DNA from: Bradyrhizobium iriomotense
GTDB taxonomy: Bacteria > Pseudomonadota > Alphaproteobacteria > Rhizobiales > Xanthobacteraceae
Length of the DNA: 64,000 nucleotides
Direction: 5' to 3'
Assembly: GCF_030160715.1 (NCBI RefSeq)
Contig: NZ_BSOW01000006.1
Coordinates: 1 to 64,000, forward strand
Under the pieces are notes generated by a model. The model was not told the origin of the DNA. It saw only the letters and a program-made list of their open reading frames with translations, and made no database searches. Every line of letters starts with the position of its first letter. Positions within the stretch are counted from its first letter, which is position 1. Positions 26,597 to 35,139 of the stretch are shown here, one piece after another. Made by a program: the position numbers and the translations under genes.

Positions 26597-27988
26597 ATGA
26601 ACGAGATGACGCCGCCACAAGCCGCTTCCGCCGAGCCGGCGCCGCGCGCCGCCTCAGGCTCGCTGGATCGCATCTTTGGCCTCACCGAGCGCGGCACCAG
26701 CGTCGGTCGCGAGGTGATGGCCGGTGCGACCACCTTTGCGGCGATGGCCTATATCATCGCGGTGAATCCGGCGATCATGTCCAACGCCGGAATGGATCGC
26801 GCCGATCTCGTCAGCGCCACGGCACTCGCTGCGATCTTCGGCTCGGTGATGATGGGCCTTTGGGCCAACCTGCCGCTCGCCGTTGCGCCGGCGATGGGTT
26901 CGAACGTCATCTTTACCTACGTCATCGTCAAGCAGATGGGGATGCCCTGGCAGGGCGCGCTCGCCATGGTCGCCTTCACCGGCGTGCTGTTCCTGATCCT
27001 CAGCCTGTCGAAGCTTCGCGAGAAAGTTGCGAAGGATGTTCCGGAAGCGCTGAAGATCGGTATCCAGGCTGCCGTCGGCACGCTCATCGTCTTTATCGCG
27101 CTGCGCGGCGCCGGCTTCGTCGTGCAGAACCCCTCGACCTACGTCGCCATGGGGTCACTGCGTAGCCCGCCGGTGCTGCTGACCCTGTTCGGTCTCCTGC
27201 TGACGCCGGTGCTGGTGGCGCGTCGGGTGCCGGCAGCCCTGATCCTGTCGATCGCGGTGCTCACCCTGATCGGCTTCTTCGTTCCAGGCGCCAACGGCAA
27301 GATGGTGACGTCGGTGCCATCTGCCATCATGTCGTGGCCGCGCTGGCCGACCAGCACCTTCATGGCGCTCGACGTCGGCTATCTCTTCAGCCATTTTCTC
27401 GTGGCGCTGCCGCTCCTGTTCTACTTCCTATGCGCGGAGTTCTTCTCGACGCTGGGCACGCTGATCGGTGTCACGGGCGCCGCCAATCTGCGCAAGCCCG
27501 ACGGCTCGATCCCGAATGCCACCGCGGCATTCGCGACTGATGCGACGGCATCCATCGTCGGTCCGCTGCTCGGCACCTCCGTCGTCACAGCCTATATCGA
27601 GTCCATCACCGGCGTGCAGGCCGGTGGGCGCACTGGCCTGACCTCCCTGACCGTCGCGGCGCTGTTCTTCCTTGCACTGTTCTTCTGGCCGATCTTCGTC
27701 ATCATCCCGCCGCAAGCCACCGCGCCCGCGCTTGTGCTCGTCGGCGTCTTGATGATGCAAGGCCTCGCGCGCATCGACATGACCGATCTCGTCAATGCAG
27801 TGCCCATTGTACTGACGTTGCTGGTCACCGTGCTCACCAACAATCTCATCAACGGCATGGCGCTGGGGACACTGAGCTATATCGCGCTGGAGGTCGCCAT
27901 GGGGCGCCGCGCGCAGATTCCGGCGATGGTCTGGGGGCTGGGTGTCGTGTTCATCGCCTACGCGATCGTGATCGCGCAGATATTCTGA
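26597..27988 (+). CDS. NCS2-family purine permease (AzgA-like)
   Basis: 463 residues and about 12-14 membrane segments. FGLTERGTSVGREVMAGATTF, AYIIAVNPAIMSNAGM, APAMGSNVIFTYV and TSVVTAYIESITGVQAGGRTG are hallmarks of the AzgA (adenine/hypoxanthine/guanine) branch. It should drive proton-coupled uptake of purine bases that the adjacent adenine deaminase can process. The start ATG lies 13 bp after the deaminase stop with GGGAG nearby. Convergent with the next gene, only 8 bp away. Confidence 0.88.
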   Translation: MNEMTPPQAASAEPAPRAASGSLDRIFGLTERGTSVGREVMAGATTFAAMAYIIAVNPAIMSNAGMDRADLVSATALAAIFGSVMMGLWANLPLAVAPAMGSNVIFTYVIVKQMGMPWQGALAMVAFTGVLFLILSLSKLREKVAKDVPEALKIGIQAAVGTLIVFIALRGAGFVVQNPSTYVAMGSLRSPPVLLTLFGLLLTPVLVARRVPAALILSIAVLTLIGFFVPGANGKMVTSVPSAIMSWPRWPTSTFMALDVGYLFSHFLVALPLLFYFLCAEFFSTLGTLIGVTGAANLRKPDGSIPNATAAFATDATASIVGPLLGTSVVTAYIESITGVQAGGRTGLTSLTVAALFFLALFFWPIFVIIPPQATAPALVLVGVLMMQGLARIDMTDLVNAVPIVLTLLVTVLTNNLINGMALGTLSYIALEVAMGRRAQIPAMVWGLGVVFIAYAIVIAQIF

Positions 27989-27996
27989 GGGCAGGG

Positions 27997-28218
27997 CTAC
28001 GCCGCCAGATCCAGCAGCCGGCACGATCCGCGCACCAGCACCTTGCGGCCGGATGAAGTCATGACGGGCACGCCGTCCCTGATTGCGACGAGGCCGAGTT
28101 TGACGAGATCTTCGACCGCATGGGTCTTCGAAAAACGATACTGCATCGCCGGACAGCGCAATGCCCTCAAGATTTCCCACTGGTCCGGCGAAAGATCGAA
28201 GTCGAAATCGTCGTTCAT
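27997..28218 (-). CDS. small hypothetical protein, winged-helix-like
   Basis: 73 residues. The pattern LSPDQWEILRALRCP ... FSKTHAVEDLVKLGLVAIRDGVPVMTSSGRKVL reads like a compact winged-helix (helix-helix-helix-beta wing), but no named family is recognised. GAGG lies ~8 nt before the ATG. Monocistronic and convergent with the purine permease. Confidence 0.65.
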   Translation of the reverse strand: MNDDFDFDLSPDQWEILRALRCPAMQYRFSKTHAVEDLVKLGLVAIRDGVPVMTSSGRKVLVRGSCRLLDLAA

Positions 28219-28563
28219 GTTGCCTCGAAATATCTGGCCGTTCGTGCACCGATTAGCGGTGCAGCATGAAAACCATGCGACGACATTGAGTCGGGAATTC
28301 GATTAGCTGTTTAGAACATCTCTTCACGAATGCCTGAAATCGCTGCGTCACAATCGTTAAGATCGCGCGCATGTAGATATCTTCCCGAGATTCGATCACT
28401 TCTCGAAGATCTGGCGGTTGGTGCGTTGCGAATTGCCGCAGTGCACGGGAAGAGGGCCTGTCCCATTCCGCGCTGCGATGTGCACAGGAAAATGAGACAA
28501 GCCGTTCAAGACTCTGTTACGCTGTTTCGCAGGAAATGGCTTCACGCGGCAGGAGTGGAGTGC

Positions 28564-28752
28564 ATGAACAGGCTGGTGGCAATTCGCAGTCAGGAATCCT
28601 TTTGCCGGGAACGTGCGGCGCTGGATTTCGATCGCAGGGTTTTCTGGCTCGCGCAGGCGGAAGAGTGGGAGCAGCGCGCGCTTGACGAGATCGCCCATCA
28701 CTTTCGCGAGTGCAATCTGGCTCACGGCGATTTGCGCCCAGTTGCCAGCTAG
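28564..28752 (+). CDS. small hypothetical protein
   Basis: 62 residues, charged and probably helical (FWLAQAEEWEQRALDEIAHHF). The ATG at 28564 has a strong GGAGTGGAG site. A longer frame from 28330 is less likely because its first 78 residues look non-coding. No function is recognised. It converges with the VWA gene (gap 15 bp). Confidence 0.6.
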   Translation: MNRLVAIRSQESFCRERAALDFDRRVFWLAQAEEWEQRALDEIAHHFRECNLAHGDLRPVAS

Positions 28753-28767
28753 CGGATCGTCACGGGT

Positions 28768-30144
28768 TTACTGATAGCTCGCCACGATATCCGACACGGC
28801 GCGCTCGAGCTGTTGCGCGGTGCCGCATTGTCGCACCACGCTGCAAAATGTCGCGTAACGCGGCATCTCGGAGTCGCCAAAGCCCCAGACCATGCGGCCC
28901 TCGGGATTGAGCCAGACCAGCCGCTTCGACCGTTCTGAGATACGGCGCAAGATGTCGGCGCGCGGATCGAGATTGTTGCTGCGGGCGTCGCCCAGCACGA
29001 TGACAGTGGTCTGCGGCGTCAGCGTGCTCATGAACTCGTGCTCGAAGTCGTCGAGGGAGGAGCCGTAATCGGATGAGCCGAAGCCGACCTTGGACATGAT
29101 CTCGGCCATCGCAACTTCTGGCGAGTTCGATTCCAGGATGTCGCTGACCTCGATCAGATGTGAGGAGAACGCGAAGGAGTGGACGTCGTCGACCACCTCG
29201 TGCAGCGAGTGGATCAGCAGCAGGAAGAAGTCGGAGACGCGCGCGACCGAGCCCGAGACGTCGCAGAGCGCGACGATCTTCGGCCGGTCGCGGTGCTTGC
29301 GCTTCCAGGCGGTAAGGAACGGAACGCCGCCCCAGGCCGCGTTGCGGCGCAGCGTGCGGCGGACGTCGAGATGGCCGCGGCGCTGGCGCTTGCGCGGCTT
29401 GGAGTAGCGCTCGCGCAGACGCCGCGCGATCTTGCGGATCAGCGCGCGCATCTCCTCGACCTGGCGCGGCTCGATGCGGGCCAGGGGCGCGTTGCGCAAG
29501 ATATCGTTGCGCAGGTTTTCGGCCTCCTCGCGCGCATAGAGCGCGAGCCCCTGCGAGACCGTGTCGCGGACGGCTTCGCGCAAGCCCTCGAGCGCCGCGC
29601 GCAGACGCTCCGCGAGCGACGGGTTGGTCGCGGTCAGTTCGTCGAGATCGTCGCGCAGGCGCTGAAGACCCATCGCGTCGAGAATGCGACTGGAAAATAT
29701 CCCGCGTTGGGTGGAGTAGCGGATGTCGGACAGCGACGCCGCGCCGGCGGCGCTGGCAATGGCGGCTGCGATCGCATTGCGGTCCTGCGACAGGAGCATT
29801 TGCGCCAGTGCACCCAGGCCTTCGGTGGGCTGACCGCCGCCGGCCTCATTCGTCGCGTCGGGAGAGGGCGGATGGCTACCCTCCGGAGGCGTATCGTTGT
29901 CGTTGGCCTCGGGCTGCTCAGGGCGCGGCTCCGGTTGGCTGAAAAAAAGATCGAAGCAGTCGCCGAGCGCGAGTTTCTCGTCCTGCGACTTCGCCAGCGT
30001 CAGCAGCAGCGCATCGCGCAAGATGTCGCGGTCGGCAAAGCCGACCTGCGCGACCGCGCGCATCGCGTCGATGCTTTCGGCGGGCGAAACGTGGACACCG
30101 GCGCCGCGCGCCGCCCTAAAGAAGCGATGGAGGTTCTCCCGCAT
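28768..30144 (-). CDS. VWA-domain protein, CoxE-like
   Basis: 458 residues. The N-terminal half is helical with an acidic, Pro/Asn-rich linker (about 75-105). The C-terminal half is a von Willebrand A domain with the MIDAS motif DVSGS (about 294-298) and a later VLGDARSNN. This matches the VWA/CoxE family that pairs with a MoxR AAA+ ATPase, which overlaps or abuts it here. Such pairs act as metal-insertion or activation chaperones. I start at ATG 30144 (MRENLHRFF); a TTG at 30153 overlapping the MoxR stop is an alternative. No client enzyme is adjacent. Confidence 0.83.
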   Translation of the reverse strand: MRENLHRFFRAARGAGVHVSPAESIDAMRAVAQVGFADRDILRDALLLTLAKSQDEKLALGDCFDLFFSQPEPRPEQPEANDNDTPPEGSHPPSPDATNEAGGGQPTEGLGALAQMLLSQDRNAIAAAIASAAGAASLSDIRYSTQRGIFSSRILDAMGLQRLRDDLDELTATNPSLAERLRAALEGLREAVRDTVSQGLALYAREEAENLRNDILRNAPLARIEPRQVEEMRALIRKIARRLRERYSKPRKRQRRGHLDVRRTLRRNAAWGGVPFLTAWKRKHRDRPKIVALCDVSGSVARVSDFFLLLIHSLHEVVDDVHSFAFSSHLIEVSDILESNSPEVAMAEIMSKVGFGSSDYGSSLDDFEHEFMSTLTPQTTVIVLGDARSNNLDPRADILRRISERSKRLVWLNPEGRMVWGFGDSEMPRYATFCSVVRQCGTAQQLERAVSDIVASYQ

Positions 30145-30149
30145 CGGTG

Positions 30150-31097
30150 TCAACCGAAGACGTTGGACCGCGCCGCCTTGGCAATGAACGTCGTGACGTG
30201 GGGCGCCGCCGCCTCGATGTCGGCCTCGTATTTCAGGAGCACGTTGAGCGTGTCCTTGACGATCTCGGTGTCGAGCTCGCCGGCCTGCAATAGCACCAGC
30301 ACGCGTGCCCAGTCGATGGTCTCGCTGACCGAGGGCAGTTTCTTCAGATCCAGCGTGCGGATCTCGTGGATGAAGCCGACCATCTGCCGTCGCAGCGTCT
30401 GCGAAATGCCGGGCACGCGGCTCTCGACGATGCGCTCCTCCAGCCGTTGCTCGGGAAAGCCGATGTGCAGATGCAGGCAGCGCCGCTTCAAGGCGTCGCC
30501 GAGATCGCGCTCGCTGTTGGAGGTGAGGATCACCGTCGGCGGTGTGATCGCCGAGACGGTGCCGAGCTCGGGAATGGTGACCTGGAAATCGGACAGGATC
30601 TCCAGCAGCAGCGATTCAAACTCGGCGTCGGACTTGTCGATTTCGTCGATCAGCAGCACGCAGCCGCCGGGCTGCTCGAGGGCCTGTAGCAGCGGGCGCG
30701 GTTCGACGAACTCCTTGGAGAAGAACACGTCGCCGAAATCATGCAACTGATCGAGCGCGGCGTGCAGAGTCTGCGCGCCGCCGAGCACTTCGCCGAGCTT
30801 GTCCTTCAGGATCTGCGTGTACAGAAGCTGCTTGGCGTACTTCCATTCGTAGAGCGCCTTGGCCTCGTCAAGACCCTCGTAGCATTGCAGGCGGATCATC
30901 TTCTTGCCGCGCCAGGCGGCGATCGCCTTGGCAAGCTCGGTCTTGCCGACGCCGGCGGGCCCCTCGACGAGGATCGGCTTCTCGATCTGTTGTGACAAAT
31001 AAACAGCGGTCGCGATCTGCCGGCTCGCGATATAGCCCTGCGCGGCGAGGCCGCTCTCCACTGCCTCGATCGAGGTCGAGGCCTTCTGATCAGCCAC
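30150..31097 (-). CDS. MoxR-type AAA+ ATPase
   Basis: 315 residues. Walker A GPAGVGKTEL, Walker B CVLLIDEIDKSD, sensor-1 ILTSNSERDLGDALKRRC. It matches the MoxR/CoxD subgroup that works with VWA proteins such as the following gene. The start is taken as GTG 31097 with GGGAG about 9 nt upstream; an upstream extension of 39 codons has no such site. Translation is coupled to the VWA gene (stop/start within 10 bp). A cytoplasmic maturation chaperone is the expected role. Confidence 0.85.
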   Translation of the reverse strand: MADQKASTSIEAVESGLAAQGYIASRQIATAVYLSQQIEKPILVEGPAGVGKTELAKAIAAWRGKKMIRLQCYEGLDEAKALYEWKYAKQLLYTQILKDKLGEVLGGAQTLHAALDQLHDFGDVFFSKEFVEPRPLLQALEQPGGCVLLIDEIDKSDAEFESLLLEILSDFQVTIPELGTVSAITPPTVILTSNSERDLGDALKRRCLHLHIGFPEQRLEERIVESRVPGISQTLRRQMVGFIHEIRTLDLKKLPSVSETIDWARVLVLLQAGELDTEIVKDTLNVLLKYEADIEAAAPHVTTFIAKAARSNVFG

Positions 31098-31244
31098 GAA
31101 TGGGCGCTCCCGATGGTCTTGCGTGAGGCTTGTTCTGCCCCCCTTCCGGACAAAGGACAAGCCTCGATTATCGGGGAACACGTTGCGCTGACGGCATTTT
31201 TCCGCTCGGCGCAAATACGCGAGCGCTAGGCTCGGGCGTCTCGA

Positions 31245-31445
31245 TCAGTGATGCAGATGCTCAGGTTTGCAGATGGTCTGCCGCAACTCGCCACCGCAAT
31301 CGGCGCATTCGTAGACGAAGTCGATCTTGGCAAGGCTCCAATGCGGCTCGACCTCGCGTACATACATTGGCAGGAACCCCATGCAGCTGGGGCAAATCAC
31401 AGGCGCGATCTCGATGTCCTGATGATGCTGTACATAGGCTGGCAT
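31245..31445 (-). CDS. small zinc-ribbon protein
   Basis: 66 residues with two cysteine pairs, CPSC (about 18-21) and CADC (about 50-53), in the layout of a zinc ribbon, plus a His-containing C-terminus (KPEHLHH). GGAGAG precedes the ATG. No named function. It could bind nucleic acid or be a metal-binding accessory protein. Its promoter region faces the quinone reductase gene. Confidence 0.72.
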   Translation of the reverse strand: MPAYVQHHQDIEIAPVICPSCMGFLPMYVREVEPHWSLAKIDFVYECADCGGELRQTICKPEHLHH

Positions 31446-31671
31446 CTCGGCTCTCCTTCGCAGGCGACCATCTAACCCCGCGCAGAATCTACCGCCGGTG
31501 GCGTAAGTGCCGTCATCAACTCTTTCGAACAGAGGCGGAACAGCGGGCATTTGTCCACCGCTGTGGCATTCATGTAACGTCTCTGTACTGTAACGGGCGG
31601 ACTAAATGCCTATTTCACAGTGTCCGATCCGCGTCTTCGACGAACACCCAGCGATAAGGGAGCAAACACCC

Positions 31672-32646
31672 ATGACGCATGCCATTCGTTTTCACAGGAC
31701 CGGAGGTCCGGAAGTCCTGGTTTGGGAGCAAGTCGAGGTCGGCAAGCCCGGTCCGGGTGAGGCGCGCATCCGTCACACCGCGGTCGGTCTCAATTTCGTC
31801 GACATCTACAACCGCTCGGGTCTCTATCCCGCGCAATTGCCCAGCGGGCTCGGCAGCGAGGCGTCCGGTGTGGTCGAGGAGGTCGGACCCGGCGTGACCG
31901 ATTTGAAGCCGGGTGATCGCGTTGCCTACGGCGCCTCGCCGCTCGGCGCCTATTCCGAGGCACGGCTGATCCCGGCCGACCGGTTGTTGAAGCTGCCCGA
32001 TGGCGTCGACGACAAGACCGCGGCGGCGATGATGCTGAAGGGGCTCACGACGCAGTATCTGATCCGGCAGACCTATCGCGTGAAGGCGGGCGACACCATC
32101 CTGCTGCATGCGGCAGCCGGCGGCGTCGGCCTGATCCTGAGTCAGTGGGCGAAGCATCTCGGCGCAACCGTGATCGGCACGGTGAGCAACGACGAGAAGG
32201 CCAAGCTCGCGAAGGCCCATGGCTGCGACCACGTCATCATCTACAGCCGCGAGGATTTCGTGAAGCGTGTCGACGAGATCACCGGCGGCAAGAAGGTGCC
32301 GGTCGTCTATGATTCCGTCGGCAAGGACACTTTCCTGAAGTCACTGGACTGCCTGGCGCCGCTCGGTGTCGTCGCACTGTTCGGCCAATCCTCCGGCGCG
32401 GTCGAGCCGCTCAATCTCGGCCTGCTCGCGCAGAAGGGCTCGCTCTACGTCACCCGCCCGACGCTCTTCACCTACGCGGCTAAGCGCGAGAACCTGGTGG
32501 CGATGGCAGGTGAGCTGTTCGATGTCGTGAAGTCCGGCGCGGTCAAGATCGAGGTCCACCAGACCTATCCGCTAAAGGACGCGGCGAAGGCGCATGCCGA
32601 TCTCGCGGCGCGCAAGACCACGGGATCGACCGTGCTGCTGGTATGA
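31672..32646 (+). CDS. NADPH:quinone reductase (zeta-crystallin type, MDR superfamily)
   Basis: 324 residues. RFHRTGGPEVLVWE, GLNFVDIYNRSGLYP and GSEASGVVEEVGPGV are typical of QOR enzymes. The cofactor loop is LLHAAAGGVG. The structural-zinc cysteines of alcohol dehydrogenases are missing, as usual in this branch. It performs one-electron reduction of quinones with NADPH in the cytoplasm. Start MTHAIRFH is chosen on alignment with the family. Confidence 0.9.
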   Translation: MTHAIRFHRTGGPEVLVWEQVEVGKPGPGEARIRHTAVGLNFVDIYNRSGLYPAQLPSGLGSEASGVVEEVGPGVTDLKPGDRVAYGASPLGAYSEARLIPADRLLKLPDGVDDKTAAAMMLKGLTTQYLIRQTYRVKAGDTILLHAAAGGVGLILSQWAKHLGATVIGTVSNDEKAKLAKAHGCDHVIIYSREDFVKRVDEITGGKKVPVVYDSVGKDTFLKSLDCLAPLGVVALFGQSSGAVEPLNLGLLAQKGSLYVTRPTLFTYAAKRENLVAMAGELFDVVKSGAVKIEVHQTYPLKDAAKAHADLAARKTTGSTVLLV

Positions 32647-32660
32647 TGCCCGACCAGATG

Positions 32661-32690
32661 GTGATGCAGGCCCCTCGCGGCCTGCATCAC
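32661..32690. terminator. bidirectional hairpin between convergent genes
   Basis: A perfect 12-bp stem, GTGATGCAGGCC with GGCCTGCATCAC, closes a 6-nt loop. It begins 14 bp after the quinone reductase stop and overlaps the stop of the opposing small gene. There is no U-tract. Confidence 0.65.
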
Positions 32691-32962
32691 GACCGTTCGT
32701 GCTTGCGCAGGTCGCGGGCGTGATCGAAGCTGGCAGCCTGGAGGTCGACCTCGCCAGGCGCAATCTCAGGCAGCGCGGCCTGGGTGAGGATGTCCGCGGT
32801 CACGTCCTCGACCGCGGACCCGCTGATTTCGTGGATGAAGCAGATGTTTCCGTATTCACCGGAGGCGACGCGCGAGACGACCTCGCGCCGGGTGATTTCG
32901 GGGTCGACGACCGCCTCGCGGCCGCGGCGGCCATAATCGATCATCACGACGAAATACTGCAT
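32687..32962 (-). CDS. hypothetical protein next to S24 repressor
   Basis: 91 residues: MQYFVVMIDYGRRG, then an acidic, mixed alpha/beta-looking sequence. No family recognised. ATG 32962 with GCAGGGA upstream. Its promoter appears to use CTTGAC at ~33018-33023 on the minus strand, with the operator-like hairpin at 33025-33053 directly upstream, so the adjacent S24 repressor may control it. Confidence 0.65.
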   Translation of the reverse strand: MQYFVVMIDYGRRGREAVVDPEITRREVVSRVASGEYGNICFIHEISGSAVEDVTADILTQAALPEIAPGEVDLQAASFDHARDLRKHERS

Positions 32963-33031
32963 CAAGATTCCCTGCCCGCATCGAGGCAGGCTGCAGTATT
33001 TCTGAAAATAAGAATATAGTCAAGCCTCGAC

Positions 33032-33046
33032 TTCCAAAAATCGGAA
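33032..33046. promoter_or_regulatory. operator-like site 1 for the S24 repressor
   Basis: TTCCAAAAATCGGAA lies within a longer inverted repeat (CCTCGA at 33025, TCGAGG at 33048), just upstream of the putative -35 of the 32962 gene. It resembles three sites in the divergent repressor/GcrA gap. Confidence 0.55.
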
Positions 33047-33079
33047 ATCGAGGCTCTGCGGTCCCGAACAGTCCGCGCG

Positions 33080-33691
33080 TTACTTGCCCTTGCCTTTGCG
33101 GGCGCGGGCCGACTTGGCGCGCAGGCGCTCGAGCTGGCCCTTGGGCATCGTGAGGCAGATTTCGCCGACCCACTCCAGCTTCACGCCGACGATCGGCTTG
33201 GCGTTGAAGCTGGCGAGATTGACGACCGAGGGGGTCTTGCCCCGTTCGATGGTCTTCAGATAGCGCTCTCCCGTCTTCAGCCGGACCACGGCCTCCTCGC
33301 CATAGAAGCTCGACAGAGGGAAGCGTTGCTCCTTGTAGACCACGATCACGTCGCCGTTCTCGTACTTGGGCAGCATCGAATCGCCCATGACCTCGAACGC
33401 GACGGTCTCCTCCATGATCGGGAAGGGTAGCACGATGTCGCCAAGTCCTTCCGGCGGGACCTGCTCATATTCCGGCTCGATCACGGCCCCGGCGCCGACC
33501 CGGCCCATGATCGGCGACAGATTGAGCTCGAGGTATTCCATAATGGGCAGGATTTCCGACGCCTTGACCAGGCGCTCGCCGCCGAGGATTTCGGAGACCG
33601 CGCCCGGGCGGACGCCCATGGCCTGGGCCAGCCCGCCCTTGCTCTTGCCTGACCGCTTCAGGCCCCGTTCGATCATCGTTGCGTCCAGCAT
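33080..33691 (-). CDS. XRE/S24-type repressor (LexA/CI-like)
   Basis: 203 residues. The N-terminal helix-turn-helix covers ~1-60 (GGLAQAMGVRPGAVSEILGG). The S24 peptidase domain has the nucleophile serine in VMGDSMLPKYENGD and the lysine in RLKTGERYLK. An Ala-Gly pair in VGAGAVIEP (about 65-73) could be a self-cleavage site. The family includes phage CI repressors that are inactivated through RecA and stably acting regulators. It is divergent from a GcrA-like gene, with operator-like repeats between them. The basic C-terminal tail (ARARKGKGK) is unusual. Confidence 0.85.
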   Translation of the reverse strand: MLDATMIERGLKRSGKSKGGLAQAMGVRPGAVSEILGGERLVKASEILPIMEYLELNLSPIMGRVGAGAVIEPEYEQVPPEGLGDIVLPFPIMEETVAFEVMGDSMLPKYENGDVIVVYKEQRFPLSSFYGEEAVVRLKTGERYLKTIERGKTPSVVNLASFNAKPIVGVKLEWVGEICLTMPKGQLERLRAKSARARKGKGK

Positions 33692-33727
33692 GGTGATTCC
33701 CTCATTTGTCCAGCTTCGTCTATATTA

Positions 33728-33797
33728 AACCGAAATTCGGAATTATCTATTACGAATATCAGAATTCTAGTTTGACTTAACCTTCGGAATATCGGAA
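33728..33797. promoter_or_regulatory. cluster of three operator-like sites, S24 repressor/GcrA divergent region
   Basis: Three 15-mers share a pattern: AACCGAAATTCGGAA (33728-33742), TTACGAATATCAGAA (33750-33764) and TTCGGAATATCGGAA (33783-33797). The last overlaps the spacer of a plausible plus-strand promoter (TTGACT at 33771). Together with the site at 33032 they suggest the consensus TTCCGAAWATCGGAA. Confidence 0.6.
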
Positions 33798-33859
33798 TGT
33801 GTGTTTCGCCTCAAGGGGGCCGTTCGGGCCAGATGAGGCAGATCACAGGGCAAGACAGT

Positions 33860-34372
33860 ATGGAACCGGGCAACTGGGCGTCGGAGCACTCCGACGCACT
33901 GCGCGACTATTTTCTCAAGGGAATGTCTTTTGCGGAGATCGGAAGGGAAATTAACGCAAGATTTGGAACGGATTACACCCGAAATGCGGTGATCGGGCGG
34001 GCCAAGCGGATGGGGCTTGCCGCGCCCGGGCGGGCGTCGAGCCCGCCGATCGCGCCGCATCTGCCGAATGGAGTTTTCCCGCAACACCCTTCGGGAAAAG
34101 GCGAGGCGTCCAAACCGCCTCTCGTGCCGGCCGAGCCCGCGAAACTGCGCTGTGTCGGGATCCGGCCGCGGCTGGTCTCGCTGCTCGCGCTCAAACCCGG
34201 CGACTGCCGCTATCCGTATGGCGGGGACAAGGACGGGGAGCCGATCGCCTTCTGCGGTCATCCCCGGCGCCCGGGCTCCAGCTATTGCACGCCCCATTTT
34301 CACCTGACCTCCGGGCCCGACACGGCGCGAACGACCGGCCCGGTCATCCTGCGCCTCGTCGCGGCCGCCTGA
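33860..34372 (+). CDS. GcrA-family cell-cycle regulator (paralogue)
   Basis: About 170 residues. N-terminus: NWASEHSDALRDYFLKGMSF, AEIGREINARF, RNAVIGRAKRMGL, the DNA-binding region of GcrA. C-terminus: GDCRYPYGG, IAFCGHP, SYCTPHF, the conserved cysteine/histidine motifs. GcrA acts with sigma-70 at methylated GANTC promoters in alphaproteobacteria. Start ATG 33860 is chosen at MEPGNW; ATG 33833 is possible. The position opposite an S24 repressor suggests a phage-derived or conditional paralogue, not the housekeeping gene. Confidence 0.82.
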   Translation: MEPGNWASEHSDALRDYFLKGMSFAEIGREINARFGTDYTRNAVIGRAKRMGLAAPGRASSPPIAPHLPNGVFPQHPSGKGEASKPPLVPAEPAKLRCVGIRPRLVSLLALKPGDCRYPYGGDKDGEPIAFCGHPRRPGSSYCTPHFHLTSGPDTARTTGPVILRLVAAA

Positions 34373-34431
34373 ACGCGGTCGCCCCGTGCTGGGAATCCGA
34401 TTTCCATCGTTTCATGTCAAGGAGTATCCGA

Positions 34432-35010
34432 GTGGCACGTGCCAAACGCAGCAAAACCTACAGGTTGGGAAGGATCTGCGACCGCAGGTCACGCGACGTG
34501 CCGCCCCACGCCGAAGTGGCGGAAGTCGAGGTCGACAATCCCCTAGGCCTTGATCCCGGCGAGAAGATCGTCGCGTTGCGCTCGACCCGCAACGATCCGT
34601 TGGGCCGGCTTCATGCCCATCACCAGATCGACGAAGCGCAGTACCGCGGCGGCCGTGCGTTCCAGAGTGACTGGGAGAAGGCGGAGCGGGGGCCGCAGGC
34701 GGTCGATCCGAGCCGGGAATATGTCGACGGCACCCTTGGCCGGGAGCCCGTGACCGAGAGCCAGCGCCAGGCGGTGCTGCGGCTGAACCGGATCGACCGC
34801 GAGCTCGGCACCGACGGCACGGCGCTGGTGCACGATGTCCTGGTGCTCGGGCTGACGATGGAGCAGGTCGGCGAACGCCGTGCCGTGCGCAGCCAGCGCT
34901 GGAACGACTATTTCTCCAAGAGGCTGCAGGAATGTCTGGACCGGCTGGCGCAGATCTACGGCTTTGCGTCCGACGGCGGCGCTGGCGCGCCGAGCCCGCC
35001 CAGCCGCTAG
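34432..35010 (+). CDS. phage-type conserved protein (DUF6456-like)
   Basis: 192 residues. The middle (DPLGRLHAHHQIDEAQYRGG, RAFQSDWEKAE) and the C-terminal helical part (GTALVHDVLVLGLTMEQVGE ... RLQECLDRLAQIYG) resemble alphaproteobacterial proteins I believe are named DUF6456; this is from memory and not certain. A GTG start is clear from AAGGAG seven nt upstream. It follows the GcrA-like gene by ~60 bp on the same strand, so both may respond to the S24 repressor. Confidence 0.68.
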   Translation: MARAKRSKTYRLGRICDRRSRDVPPHAEVAEVEVDNPLGLDPGEKIVALRSTRNDPLGRLHAHHQIDEAQYRGGRAFQSDWEKAERGPQAVDPSREYVDGTLGREPVTESQRQAVLRLNRIDRELGTDGTALVHDVLVLGLTMEQVGERRAVRSQRWNDYFSKRLQECLDRLAQIYGFASDGGAGAPSPPSR

Positions 35011-35072
35011 CTCAGGTCTCGCTTGAATAGGGTGCAGGGACAGTCCGGCGTCGATTTTTGTCCACATGCCCA

Positions 35073-35110
35073 AGAGCGCGATGAGATTGGATGAATCGTC
35101 ATCGCACTCT
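35073..35110 (-). repeat. two-hairpin repeat, module 2 only
   Basis: An isolated copy of the second hairpin of the dispersed repeat in minus orientation: AGAGCGCGATGA (35073-35084) pairs with TCATCGCACTCT (35099-35110), one mismatch, with the same GATTGGATGAATCG centre as the full copies. It lies between convergent genes, so it may act as a terminator. Confidence 0.75.
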
Positions 35111-35139
35111 GGGTTATTGTTCGATCGTGATCACGCATC

